A stretch of 64,000 nucleotides of DNA from Rhodanobacter humi (GTDB lineage Bacteria; Pseudomonadota; Gammaproteobacteria; Xanthomonadales; Rhodanobacteraceae). The notes beneath the pieces were generated by a model that was given only the letters and a program-made list of their open reading frames with translations, searched no databases and was not told the DNA's origin. Position 1 is the stretch's first letter; every line of letters begins with the position of its first letter. Below, one piece after another: positions 35,326 to 45,958 of the stretch. The stretch spans positions 744,001 through 808,000 of the forward strand of contig NZ_JBGBPY010000001.1 of NCBI RefSeq assembly GCF_041107455.1. The letters run 5' to 3'. The position numbers were made by a program, and so were the translations under genes.

Positions 35326-35343
35326 CAGACCAAAATGGTACTG
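35326..35343 (-). promoter_or_regulatory. candidate operator of the suf regulator
   Basis: CAGACCA-AAA-TGGTACTG is an inverted repeat (ACCA/TGGT core, CAG/CTG flanks with one extra A). It lies 35 bp upstream of the regulator gene, close to a TAAGAT that could serve as a -10 on the minus strand. Confidence 0.5.
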
Positions 35344-35376
35344 ATTGCGGGAAGTCCGGTCAAATCGCCGGCGGCG

Positions 35377-37245
<1,869 letters not shown>

Positions 37246-37322
37246 TTCCCGCCGCTTCCGCGCACCCGACGAGCCCGACCGGGCCCACCGCCACCAGCCG
37301 GACAAGACACGGAGAACACACG

Positions 37323-38129
37323 ATGCGAGGACCAGCCAGCGCCCTCATCGCGATCGCCCTGCTCGGCGCCGCGCCGGCCCATGCCGACGATGCGCCACCC
37401 GTGACCGGCAACGTGGCCGTGACCTCGGACTATGTGTTCCGCGGCCTGAGCCAGACCTGGGGCAAGCCGGCGATCCAGGGCGGCGGCGACTACGCCGCCG
37501 CCAGCGGCTTCGCCGCCGGAACATGGGCCTCCAGCATCAGCGAGCGCAGCTTTCCCGGCGCCGCGATGGAACTGGACCTCTACGCCAGCTACGGCCGCAG
37601 CTTCGACAGGGACTGGTCGTGGCGCGCCGGCGTGTACGGCTACATCTATCCCGGCGGCAACCTCGACCGCGCCAACCCGCGCCTGCCGGCGCGATCGTTC
37701 GACACGCTAGAAGCGAATGTCGCGCTGGGCTGGAAATGGCTCACGCTCAAATACAACCAGGCACTGACGGACTACTTCGGCACGGATGTCGAAGAGGGCT
37801 ACGCCGGCAACTCGCGCGGCACCCGCTACGTGCAACTCGACGCCACGCTGCCCCTGCGCGGCGCGTGGAGCCTCACCCTGCATGCCGGCCACACCCATTA
37901 CCCGAACGGCCTGCTCGCACCCTTGCCCGGCGGCGCGCGCAAGCCTGACTACAGCGATGTCGGCGCGACACTGAAATACCAGCTCACGGCGCAGTGGGCA
38001 CTGAGCGGCGGCGTGACCCATGCCAGCAACGCCGCCTTCTACCGCCACACCGCCAGCCTGCTGAACCCGAATGACACCAGCGACGTCGGCGGCACGCGCG
38101 GATTCGTGATGCTGCAGGGTACGTTCTGA
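37323..38129 (+). CDS. TorF-family putative outer-membrane porin
   Basis: 268 residues. The signal peptide (about 1-21, ending AHADD) is followed by an all-beta barrel. The start VTGNVAVTSDYVFRGLSQTWGKPAIQGG is the signature of the TorF (gcw_chp) family, and the protein ends in phenylalanine (LQGTF), as outer-membrane proteins do. Genes of this family often follow glnK-amtB in these bacteria, so a role in uptake of nitrogen compounds is inferred. It lies 77 nt after amtB, with GGAG upstream of the ATG at 37323. Confidence 0.88.
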   Translation: MRGPASALIAIALLGAAPAHADDAPPVTGNVAVTSDYVFRGLSQTWGKPAIQGGGDYAAASGFAAGTWASSISERSFPGAAMELDLYASYGRSFDRDWSWRAGVYGYIYPGGNLDRANPRLPARSFDTLEANVALGWKWLTLKYNQALTDYFGTDVEEGYAGNSRGTRYVQLDATLPLRGAWSLTLHAGHTHYPNGLLAPLPGGARKPDYSDVGATLKYQLTAQWALSGGVTHASNAAFYRHTASLLNPNDTSDVGGTRGFVMLQGTF

Positions 38130-38169
38130 GGCAGGGCGACGGCTTTCGGCAATCCCATCCCGTTTGACG

Positions 38170-40920
38170 CTATCCGTTTGCCAGGCGGATCCCGGCATCG
38201 GTTGTGGTGTGGGTAAAGTCCACCGTCCCGCATGGGGCCACCGCGAAATGCTGGGTCGCGAAGCGGATTCGCATGGCCTCGTCCCATTCCAGGTCGTCAA
38301 GGTTGAGCGTGTCCTTGGTTTCGCGCACCAGGTAAAGATGTTCCTTGCCGTCGCGCTCGTACACGATGGCCCAGTCCGGCGAGTACTCGCCCACCGGCGT
38401 TTTCACGCGGAAGCGGCGTGGCAGCTTGGTGAACAGCTTTACCGTGCCACGGTGGTTCTCCAGCAATTCGGCGAAGGATTTTTCCACCAAGCTGTCGTAG
38501 TCCACGTAGTCGTAAAGGTTGGTGCCGTCGATCGGTGCCTCTGCCACGCCCGAAGGCGGCGTTGGCTGCCCTGGCACGGCCAGCGGCTTGTTCTTGGTTT
38601 CGCTGTCCAGGAACACCACGTTGGCGTCCCACCAATGAGCTTCGTCCACGGGGACATACTCGATGTTCTGGACCATCTGCTCGATGACCGCAACGCGGAT
38701 CGCGTGGGCGACGATGCGCGCCCAGTATCCCGGGTCGTGGATGGCGCCGGCCTGGTACTGCGGCGGAATGGCCGACAAGATCGCCACCACGGTTGGCCGG
38801 GTCAGCTGCAAGGGAAACTTGCCGTGTTGGAGCTGGTCCTCGACCAGCTGAACCACGTTGGGCAACCGTTGCCCGGCCAGAACCACGTACTCGCCGGAGG
38901 ATTCCGCAACCGTTTCGTCGGTAGTGACGACCTTGCCGCAGTCGTCGTATACCAGATCGGCGCTCTGGACCACGTTGGCTCGCCGCTGGATGTTTCGCAG
39001 TTCGTCCAAGTGCTCATGTCCGGCCACAGTCACGGCCAGCGTGATTTCGTCCAAGTGTTCGATGCGATACACGGCCCGGTAACGGATACGCCGCCACAAC
39101 GCCGCAAACTCGGGGCTTTGGAGCTTTTCCGATCGCAGTCGAATGGTGACGCTGTGGTCTTCGTTTTCCACGTCCGGCCGGTCGCCGGCACCGCCGTACT
39201 CGGCGTTGAGGCCGTCGCGGAACTCGCTGAAGCTCTCGTCCACCACCAGGGTCAGGCGGTTGATCGCTTCGTCCTGCACGCGGTTGCCGTCTTGGTCCAC
39301 CGGCAGGCGCAGGCCTCGCCCGATTTGCTGCCGCCGCTCGGTGTCGGAACGGGTGTGTCGCAAGAACCCGATCTGGAACACGTTCGGGTTGTCCCAACCT
39401 TCGCGCAGCGCCGAGTGCGAAAAAATGAAGGCGCGCGGGTTGGCCAGATCCAGCAGCTTTTCCTTGTTGGCGATGATCTCGTCGTAGGCACGCGCCTCGA
39501 AGCCCTCCTCGTTGGCCTTGCCGCTGGTGTCCTTGTAAATCCCGGTCTTCGTCGATGGGAAGTAGTGGACGCGCAAAGTCGCCGGATCAGGCATGGCATC
39601 GACCGGCCGGCCGGATCGCGCCCACTCCTCGCGGAACAGCGCGTCGAACATCGCCGGCAAGGTCGCCGCATCGCCGATGTAGTCGGCGACGCGCTCCACG
39701 AAAAACAGCGACAGTACTTTCAGGCTTTGGCCGCGCTGCTCCACGTCCGCCTGTTTTTGCAGGTGCGCACGGATGGTGTGGCGTATCTGATCGCGCCAGA
39801 TCGAAAGGCTATCCACGCCCAGGGTTTGGCCGACGGTGAGTGCCACGCCGTTATCGAACCTCAGTTCCGATCGGGTCATGCTTTCGATGACGTAACCGTG
39901 GTACTGAGCCAGCCCGCCGCTTTCTTCCTGCAGGTCGGCCCCTGGTGCCAACACCACCGTTTTGCGATCACCGTCGGACGCGTCGACAACCAGTTCGGCC
40001 AGCCAGCGCGTCGTGCCGCGCTGGGTCCTGGATCGAATCTCCTTGAGTTGGAGGTAAGGCTGGCCGCTGGCACCAGCCACCACGCCTTTCACGCTCACGC
40101 GCTTCACCAGACCCAGTTCCGCCGCGCGCTTGGCAGACAGGCGATGAACCAGGTTGTACAGATCGCGGTGTGTGGCGCTGTACCGCAGGGCCACCAGCGG
40201 ATTGAGCGTGGCAATCGTCTTGCGGCGCTTGGGCGTGCCCATGTTTTGCGGCTCGTCGATCAGCACCACCGGACGCAACCGGGCCAGCTGGGCGATCCCG
40301 GTGGCTCCTCCGTTCCAGAGGTTGGCCTGTTCCGGCGAGGCGTACAGGGTATTGCTCGCCGGTTTGTCCAGCGAGCTGATGCCGGCCACCAGGAATTGCA
40401 CGCTGGATGACGGGTCGGCGAAATCCGGCACGGCCTGGCTGTCGCCCAGCACGCGCCACTGGTAATCCAGATGGGGGTATTTGGCCCGAAAATGCTCACG
40501 GGTCTGCTCAAAGGTCTTCACCACGCCAGCCCGGATGGCCACAGTGTGAACCAGGATCACGAACTTCCGCAGGCCGTAGGTCTCGGCCAGGCGCAGCGCC
40601 GTGGCGATGTAGGCGTATGTCTTGCCGGTGCCCGTTTCCATCTCCACCGAGAAGTTGGGGAAATCCCGGGGCTGTTCGAGCAGATCGGTTTCTTCCATCA
40701 GGACCAGGGTGCCCTGCGCCTCGACGGCTTCCCGGGTGGTCACGGCCAGCAGATTCCGGGCCAGCACCTCGCGATCAAGCTGGAACCCGGCGTGGCCGGC
40801 CGCGCCGGATGCCTGGCCCGTCACTCCCTGAGGCGGCACCAAGGCACCACCTTCGAACAGATCCACGATGGCCTCGATCGCCTGGGCCTGATGCGGCTGA
40901 TCGTCAAATCGAAACTTCAC
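38170..40920 (-). CDS. res: Type III restriction endonuclease subunit (Res)
   Basis: 916 residues. A superfamily 2 helicase/translocase has GTGKT (97-101), DEPQ (about 222), YSATH (about 248) and QQIGRGLRLPVD (about 528). A C-terminal nuclease domain has a PD-(D/E)xK pattern in SPDWAIVY..RETKDT. It cuts DNA after ATP-dependent communication between two inversely oriented sites, in complex with Mod. Its ATG at 40920 overlaps the end of mod by 17 nt. Nothing appears truncated and all motifs are intact. Confidence 0.93.
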   Translation of the reverse strand: MKFRFDDQPHQAQAIEAIVDLFEGGALVPPQGVTGQASGAAGHAGFQLDREVLARNLLAVTTREAVEAQGTLVLMEETDLLEQPRDFPNFSVEMETGTGKTYAYIATALRLAETYGLRKFVILVHTVAIRAGVVKTFEQTREHFRAKYPHLDYQWRVLGDSQAVPDFADPSSSVQFLVAGISSLDKPASNTLYASPEQANLWNGGATGIAQLARLRPVVLIDEPQNMGTPKRRKTIATLNPLVALRYSATHRDLYNLVHRLSAKRAAELGLVKRVSVKGVVAGASGQPYLQLKEIRSRTQRGTTRWLAELVVDASDGDRKTVVLAPGADLQEESGGLAQYHGYVIESMTRSELRFDNGVALTVGQTLGVDSLSIWRDQIRHTIRAHLQKQADVEQRGQSLKVLSLFFVERVADYIGDAATLPAMFDALFREEWARSGRPVDAMPDPATLRVHYFPSTKTGIYKDTSGKANEEGFEARAYDEIIANKEKLLDLANPRAFIFSHSALREGWDNPNVFQIGFLRHTRSDTERRQQIGRGLRLPVDQDGNRVQDEAINRLTLVVDESFSEFRDGLNAEYGGAGDRPDVENEDHSVTIRLRSEKLQSPEFAALWRRIRYRAVYRIEHLDEITLAVTVAGHEHLDELRNIQRRANVVQSADLVYDDCGKVVTTDETVAESSGEYVVLAGQRLPNVVQLVEDQLQHGKFPLQLTRPTVVAILSAIPPQYQAGAIHDPGYWARIVAHAIRVAVIEQMVQNIEYVPVDEAHWWDANVVFLDSETKNKPLAVPGQPTPPSGVAEAPIDGTNLYDYVDYDSLVEKSFAELLENHRGTVKLFTKLPRRFRVKTPVGEYSPDWAIVYERDGKEHLYLVRETKDTLNLDDLEWDEAMRIRFATQHFAVAPCGTVDFTHTTTDAGIRLANG

Positions 40921-42886
40921 GCGCCATCCTTTCCAGCATGATGAGCTTCGAGCGCAGACGCGGGGCCAGCGTCAGGGTCAAGGCGTCATCAACCCGATCC
41001 CCACGCAAGACCAAGGTGTCGTCGCCGGTCTCGCGCAGTTTCACCGCCGCGGCGGTGACCGGAGTGAAGCGATCAAGGCAGACCAGCAGGCGTTCGTCAG
41101 CAGCGTTCTGGAAGGCGTACACCGCTGCCCCATCGGCCTCGGTACGGGTCAGCGTTTCGTCCAGCCGGGTGGCGCTGGCCTTGAGGGCCACTTCCCACGC
41201 CAAAGCTTCAGGACTCGCGTCGTCCTTCACCGGGGGCTGCCCGGCCTGGGTCAACATCAAGGTGTACTGGGCACTTTCACCCCGCCCGGGCAGGGCCACA
41301 ACCGGTGCCTCGACGGCCAGCCCGGTTTCCCGTGCACGGAACACGCGGAAGCCCAGATTACCGCCGATCGCTTCCGCCGATCGCCGCAATCGCTCTGCGG
41401 TGATTTCGAAGATGGTGGCGTAACCGGCGGCCACGGCGTTCCTGCCGGTTTCGGTGGTTTCGTCCGGCTTTTCGGGGCGTTGCACCAGCACCCAGTGCCG
41501 GGTTTTGCCGTCGCGAGGGTTCTGCTCCCAAATCGCCTGCCCCGTGGAACCGGAGCCGGCAAAGAAATCCAGCACCAGATCGCCATCGTCGGTGATGGCG
41601 TGGATCAGTCGAGCCAGCACGTCGGTGGCCTTGGGGTCGTCGAAGACTTCGGCGCCCATCAAGTTATTTAGTGCCGACGACGCTCCGCTTCGATCACGGT
41701 AGAACGACGAAGCCGGCGCCCAGTATTCCTGCTCATGCAGATATTTTTTGATACGGATTCGCGTGGCGCGCCCACTGGGGTACAGCAGTCGTCCAGCCTG
41801 GTCGAGTTGCTCCATGCGGGCCAACTCATAACGCCAGCCATTTTCTGGGGGCTCGTAGCCCTTGAAGTTGTAGATCAAGTTTTCGCGATAGTTCGGGCTG
41901 GAGCTGTTGTCCGAAGTCCACACACCATCTTGGTCGATGTGGTTGTAGTGCTCATGTTGCTTGGCGGGATTGCCTTCGGGCAGTTCTTTGAACCATGCGC
42001 GCAGCTCTTCCTTGGCCACATCGAAGGCGGTTCCGTGCTTTTCGAGCAGTTCCTTTTCCTTGGCATAGACCGCTTCCAATCCGGTCTTCCGTTCGCGCCA
42101 ACGTATATCCAGATCTTTTAGTTTCTGGCGGTTTTTCGCATACACAAGGATGTAGTCCTGGCCGCCTGCAGTCAGTTTGGCGTCACCTTTTCGACCTCCC
42201 TGCCACGTCATCATGTCCACGAAGTTCTCCGCACCGAATACCGCATCCAACAGCAATCGCAGGTGGTGAACTTCGTTGTTGTCGACGCTGGCCAGGAACA
42301 CGCCGTCCTTGCGCAGCAGGTGGCGTGCCACCACCAGTCGCGGGAACATCATGGTCAGCCAAGGCGCATGTTTCCGGCCCTTGGTTTCCTTCTTGCTGGT
42401 GGTCGCACCCTGATCGTCCACCTGGCCGGTAGCACGCAGGTATTCGGCCTCGGGAACCGAGAAGTCGTCGTTGTAGGTGAACGTGTCGCCGGTGTTGTAC
42501 GGCGGGTCGATGTAGATCAGCTTGAAGGCGCCGCCGTAGCCGTTTTTCAGCAGCTTGAGCACTTGCAGGTTGTCGCCTTCGATCAAGACGTCCCGGGCAT
42601 CGTCCCAATGCACCGACGCCGGCACGTCCGGAACCAGCGTAGCCGTGGTCGGGGCGCGGGCGTCCTGCCGCGCCTGCTCCAGGCCCGGCCAGGAAAAGGC
42701 AAAGGCTGGCTCGGTTTCCTCGGCCAAGCCAAGCGCATCGAGCAAGGCGGTGCGGTCAAGTTCGCCATCGAGGAAAGCCGCGGGCAGAAGCTCCCGCAGT
42801 TGCTTCAACAGCTCCGTCAGCCCATCGGAAGTTTCGGATGGCACGCAACGGACTTCGCTCAACTGTTCGAGCAAGGATTTGGCCAC
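40904..42886 (-). CDS. mod: Type III restriction-modification methyltransferase (Mod)
   Basis: 660 residues. Beta-class N6-adenine methyltransferase order: DPPY at 127-130 (LIYIDPPYNTGDTFTYND) precedes the SAM motif DFFAGSGSTG (about 435-442), with the target-recognition region between them. It methylates one strand of an asymmetric site and gives Res its specificity. The start is a GTG at 42886 with AGGGG before it. The middle third (about 41680-42480) is more AT-rich than flanking genes, suggesting horizontal acquisition. No tandem repeat for phase variation is present. The target site cannot be predicted. Confidence 0.94.
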   Translation of the reverse strand: MAKSLLEQLSEVRCVPSETSDGLTELLKQLRELLPAAFLDGELDRTALLDALGLAEETEPAFAFSWPGLEQARQDARAPTTATLVPDVPASVHWDDARDVLIEGDNLQVLKLLKNGYGGAFKLIYIDPPYNTGDTFTYNDDFSVPEAEYLRATGQVDDQGATTSKKETKGRKHAPWLTMMFPRLVVARHLLRKDGVFLASVDNNEVHHLRLLLDAVFGAENFVDMMTWQGGRKGDAKLTAGGQDYILVYAKNRQKLKDLDIRWRERKTGLEAVYAKEKELLEKHGTAFDVAKEELRAWFKELPEGNPAKQHEHYNHIDQDGVWTSDNSSSPNYRENLIYNFKGYEPPENGWRYELARMEQLDQAGRLLYPSGRATRIRIKKYLHEQEYWAPASSFYRDRSGASSALNNLMGAEVFDDPKATDVLARLIHAITDDGDLVLDFFAGSGSTGQAIWEQNPRDGKTRHWVLVQRPEKPDETTETGRNAVAAGYATIFEITAERLRRSAEAIGGNLGFRVFRARETGLAVEAPVVALPGRGESAQYTLMLTQAGQPPVKDDASPEALAWEVALKASATRLDETLTRTEADGAAVYAFQNAADERLLVCLDRFTPVTAAAVKLRETGDDTLVLRGDRVDDALTLTLAPRLRSKLIMLERMAREVSI

Positions 42887-42899
42887 GCGGCGCCCCTGT

Positions 42900-42940
42900 A
42901 TTCACGTAAAAAGTGAATCATAGTGAACGTGCAAGGTGAA
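42900..42940. promoter_or_regulatory. operator-like repeats between mod and its divergent regulator
   Basis: ATTCAC-N7-GTGAAT (42900-42918) is a perfect inverted repeat. Two more GTGAA half-sites follow at 42923 and 42936. The region separates the mod start (42886) from the divergent HTH gene. It could let that protein control both promoters. Confidence 0.6.
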
Positions 42941-42973
42941 TTGCAGCCGTGCCCACGCACGTACCTTGCCGGC

Positions 42974-43378
42974 ATGGCCGATCACCGCATGGAATTCTCC
43001 GAGCGTCTCGCCGCTGCGATGCAGAAGGCCGGGTACGAGCCTCGGCCGGTCGTGCTGATGACGCAGTTCAACAGCCGCTTCCACGGCCGGTCCATTGCCT
43101 TCCAGACCGCCTCGCGCTGGCTCAACGGGCTGGCCATCCCGAAGCCGGACAAGCTGATCGCGCTGGCCGACTGGCTGCACATGGACCGCGGCCTGCTCGG
43201 CTTCGGCGAGAAGGAGCTGCGCCGCGGCAGCGACAAGCAGATCAAGGAGCGAGCCGCGGCATACGACGCCGACGAGCAATTGCTGCACGCCATCCAGACC
43301 CTGTCCGGTGCGCAACGCAAACTGGTGCGTGAGCTTGTCACGCTCCTTGCCGCAGCAGGCAGCAAGCGCTCAGGCTGA
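42974..43378 (+). CDS. HTH-domain regulator divergent from the type III R-M genes
   Basis: 134 residues. The first half reads as a helix-turn-helix of lambda-repressor type (FSERLAAAMQKAGY, then SIAFQTASRWLNGLAIPKPDKLIALADWLHM). The second half is helical with a LHAIQTLSGAQRKLVRELVTLL segment that may dimerise. It probably represses or times expression of mod-res, by analogy with control proteins of other restriction systems. Evidence is location and the operator-like repeats only. Start uncertain: ATG 42974 begins the conserved part, but a TTG at 42941 has a better ribosome-binding site (AAGG), and a GTG at 42923 is also in frame. Confidence 0.72.
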   Translation: MADHRMEFSERLAAAMQKAGYEPRPVVLMTQFNSRFHGRSIAFQTASRWLNGLAIPKPDKLIALADWLHMDRGLLGFGEKELRRGSDKQIKERAAAYDADEQLLHAIQTLSGAQRKLVRELVTLLAAAGSKRSG

Positions 43379-43423
43379 GTTTGAAGGGGGCCAAGGCCAA
43401 CCAATAGGCCTCGTGCTACAGGA

Positions 43424-43717
43424 TCAGGCTGCAGCCACCGTGATTTTGAGGCCAAGCGCATGCGCCACCTTGCTGACGGTGGCAAAGCTGGGATTTCCGG
43501 TGCCGGACAGCGCCTTGTAGAGCCCCATGCGGGTCAGTCCGGTCTTGGCGGCAAGCTGGGTGATGTTCCGGGCACGCGCCACGTCGCCAAGGGCGGCGAG
43601 GAACAACGCAGGATCGTCTTCCGCCGCGCAAGCCGTCAGATAGGCCGCGATGTCCTCCTCGGTTTCGAGGTAGTCGGCGGTGTCGTAACGCGAGAAGGTT
43701 TCTTTGACGGTAGCCAT
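43424..43717 (-). CDS. Addiction-module antitoxin (HigA-like, TIGR02684 type)
   Basis: 97 residues. The C-terminal half is an XRE-type helix-turn-helix (NITQLAAKTGLTRMGLYKALSGTGNPSFATVSKVAHALGLKI). The N-terminal half (YDTADYLETEEDIAAYLTACAAEDDPALF) matches the group of putative addiction module antidote proteins. It should neutralise the toxin encoded directly upstream and repress the pair through the palindrome at 44026-44041. The ATG at 43717 lies 2 nt after the toxin stop. Confidence 0.9.
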   Translation of the reverse strand: MATVKETFSRYDTADYLETEEDIAAYLTACAAEDDPALFLAALGDVARARNITQLAAKTGLTRMGLYKALSGTGNPSFATVSKVAHALGLKITVAAA

Positions 43718-43719
43718 GT

Positions 43720-44016
43720 TCAGTTCTCCCAGCATTCGGCGATCTTCGCCGCCAGGGCGATGTCCTTGCGCTGTGTGGATTTGTCGCCACCGCACAGCAG
43801 CAGGATCAGCGTCTTTCCCTTGAAGGTGTAGTACACCCGGTAGCCGGGGCCATGATCGACCTTCAATTCGTGGATTCCGTTTGCCAGCGCACGAAACTGA
43901 CCGGGGTTTCCAAGTGAGAGGCGGCGGATGCGCACCTCGATCCGTGCCTTGGCATCGCGATCACGGAGGTTGCGCAACCACGTATCGAACGTGCTGCTTT
44001 TCAGAACCTCGTACAT
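43720..44016 (-). CDS. RelE/ParE-superfamily toxin (HigB-like, TIGR02683 type)
   Basis: 98 residues. The order FDTWLRNLRDRDAKARIEVRIRRLSLGNPG, then ELKVDHGPGYRVYYTFKGKTLILLLCGGDKSTQRKDI is characteristic of the RelE/HigB-like addiction-module killer group. These are ribosome-dependent mRNA interferases or gyrase poisons. The toxin gene precedes the antitoxin, as in higBA pairs. Start ATG at 44016, only 9 nt from the palindromic operator. Confidence 0.92.
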   Translation of the reverse strand: MYEVLKSSTFDTWLRNLRDRDAKARIEVRIRRLSLGNPGQFRALANGIHELKVDHGPGYRVYYTFKGKTLILLLCGGDKSTQRKDIALAAKIAECWEN

Positions 44017-44025
44017 GGACAGATG

Positions 44026-44041
44026 GTAAACTGCAGTTTAC
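44026..44041 (-). promoter_or_regulatory. palindromic operator of the toxin-antitoxin pair
   Basis: GTAAACTGCAGTTTAC is a perfect 16-bp palindrome 9 bp upstream of the toxin start. It lies where an HTH antitoxin would bind to repress the operon. Confidence 0.75.
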
Positions 44042-44107
44042 TTATCGTCAACCAAGGGTGCCCTTCACCGCCCTCGCCACTGGTACCCAATGCCTTACCA
44101 TCGCCGC

Positions 44108-45121
44108 ATGACTGCCACCGATTTCCGCACCGCCGCCCGCCTCGCATGGGCCCGCACCACTCTCGGCGACGACGCGCTCACGCTGGAATCCGCCTCCTCC
44201 GACGCCAGCTTCCGCAGCTACTGGCGCACCACGCACGCGGGACAAAGCTGGATCGTGATGGACTCGCCGCCGGAGCGCGAAGACCCGCGACCCTGGCTGG
44301 CGATCGGCGAACGGCTCGCCAAGGCCGGCCTGCACGTGCCGAAGGTGGCGGCGCAGGATCTGCAGCAGGGCTTCCTGCTGATCGAGGATCTCGGCTCACG
44401 GCTGTATCTCACCGAGTTGAACGAGGCGAACGCAGACCAGCTCTACGGCGACGCGATGGACGCGCTGCTGGTGATGCAGACGAAAGTGGCCTGCGACGAC
44501 CTGCCGCCGTTCGACCACACGGTGCTGGTGAACGGGCTGGAGGTGATGCCGAAGTGGTTCCTCGAACGCCACCTCGGCCACACACCGGATTGCGATGAGT
44601 GGGACGTGCTGGAAGCGGCGTTCGACGTCATCGTTCGCAACGCGCTGGCGCAGCCGCGCGTATTCGTGCACCGCGACTATCACAGCCGCAACCTGCTGGT
44701 GGTCGAAGCGAACAATCCCGGCGTGATCGATTTCCAGGGTGCGTTGCACGGCCCGATCACCTACGACCTCGCCTCGCTGCTGCGCGACGCCTACGTCGCC
44801 TGGCCGCGCGAGCGCGTCGAGGCCTGGGTGGAGTCCTACCGCCTGCGTCTGCGCCACGCCGGCGCGATCGGCCACGACATCGACACGACGCGCTTCCTGC
44901 GCTGGTTCGACCTTACCGGCCTGCATCGCCACGTGCGCGTGCTGGGCCAGTTCTACCGGCTGTGGTATCGCGACGGCAAGCCGGGTTATCTCGCCGACGT
45001 GCCGCAGGTGTACCGCTACGTGATCGAGGTGGCGAAGAGCTATCCGGAGCTGGCCGACTTCGCGGCCCTGCTGGAACGTCATGTGCAAGGTCGCGACCTC
45101 ACCCAGGTGGCCGCAGCATGA
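44108..45121 (+). CDS. amgK: N-acetylmuramate/N-acetylglucosamine kinase AmgK
   Basis: 337 residues, aminoglycoside-phosphotransferase fold. The catalytic loop HRDYHSRNLLV and the metal-binding VIDFQGALHGP are visible, with GFLLIEDLGSRLY in the N-lobe. AmgK phosphorylates MurNAc at the anomeric position in the peptidoglycan recycling route that bypasses de novo UDP-MurNAc synthesis. The identity is fixed by the murU gene 82 nt downstream, a pairing known from Pseudomonas. The ATG at 44108 was preferred to one six codons earlier on the basis of family length. Confidence 0.92.
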   Translation: MTATDFRTAARLAWARTTLGDDALTLESASSDASFRSYWRTTHAGQSWIVMDSPPEREDPRPWLAIGERLAKAGLHVPKVAAQDLQQGFLLIEDLGSRLYLTELNEANADQLYGDAMDALLVMQTKVACDDLPPFDHTVLVNGLEVMPKWFLERHLGHTPDCDEWDVLEAAFDVIVRNALAQPRVFVHRDYHSRNLLVVEANNPGVIDFQGALHGPITYDLASLLRDAYVAWPRERVEAWVESYRLRLRHAGAIGHDIDTTRFLRWFDLTGLHRHVRVLGQFYRLWYRDGKPGYLADVPQVYRYVIEVAKSYPELADFAALLERHVQGRDLTQVAAA

Positions 45122-45203
45122 CGGAAATGCATCGACCTTCCCTGCCCGTCCTCCCGGCGAAAACCGGGATGACGGCAACCTGCCGCCACGAAGAAGGCAA
45201 GGC

Positions 45204-45914
45204 ATGAGGCACGCGCTGATCTTCGCGGCCGGACTGGGCGAGCGCATGCGCCCGCTCACCGAACGCACGCCCAAGCCGCTGCTGGTGGTGGGCGGCAAGC
45301 CGCTGATCGTGTGGCATCTGGAGAAGCTCGCCGCGATCGGCGTGAACTACGTGGCGATCAACACCTCGCACCTCGCCGAACAGTTTCCCGAGGTGCTGGG
45401 CGACGGCTCGCGCTGGGGCCTGCGCATCCGCTACGTGTACGAAGGCCCGGTGCCGCTGGAGACTGGCGGCGGTCTGCTCAATGCGCTGCCGTTGCTTGGG
45501 CCGGAACCGGTGCTCACGATCAGCGGTGACGTGTGGTGCGACGCCGACTTCGCAGCCCTGCCCGCCGAACCCGCGGGGCACGCGCACCTGCTGATGGTGG
45601 ACAACCCGACGCACCATCCAGGCGGCGATTTCCGGCTGGACGCGCAAGGCCGGCTGCATGCGGATGGCGAGCCGCGGCTCACCTACAGCGGCATCGGCGT
45701 ATTCCGCCGCGAGCTGCTGGATGGCTGGCGCGAAGCGGTGGGCGATGTCGCGGGCGTCGAGGCGAAGCCGCTGCGCTTCAAGCTGCGGCCGCTGCTGGAA
45801 GCGGCGATGGTGCAAGGCGCGCTGTGCGGTTCGCTGCACCGCGGCCGCTGGACCGACGTGGGCACGCCACAGCGCCTGGCCGAACTGGATGCCGCACTGG
45901 CATTACGCGCCTGA
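45204..45914 (+). CDS. murU: N-acetylmuramate-1-phosphate uridylyltransferase MurU
   Basis: 236 residues, nucleotidyltransferase fold. AGLGERMRPLTERTPKPLL is the nucleotide-binding signature, and LTISGDVWCDADF supplies the metal-binding aspartate. It makes UDP-MurNAc from UTP and the AmgK product. The ATG at 45204 has AAGGCAAGG upstream. A 15-bp terminator hairpin (45916-45949) directly follows. Confidence 0.93.
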   Translation: MRHALIFAAGLGERMRPLTERTPKPLLVVGGKPLIVWHLEKLAAIGVNYVAINTSHLAEQFPEVLGDGSRWGLRIRYVYEGPVPLETGGGLLNALPLLGPEPVLTISGDVWCDADFAALPAEPAGHAHLLMVDNPTHHPGGDFRLDAQGRLHADGEPRLTYSGIGVFRRELLDGWREAVGDVAGVEAKPLRFKLRPLLEAAMVQGALCGSLHRGRWTDVGTPQRLAELDAALALRA

Positions 45915-45915
45915 A

Positions 45916-45949
45916 ACGCCAACGGCCCGGATGACCGGGCCGTTGGCGT
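45916..45949. terminator. bidirectional terminator-like hairpin
   Basis: A perfect 15-bp stem, ACGCCAACGGCCCGG (45916-45930) and its complement (45935-45949), with loop ATGA. It has a short T-run only on the minus-strand side. It separates convergent murU and secF. Confidence 0.75.
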
Positions 45950-45958
45950 GTGAAAAGC

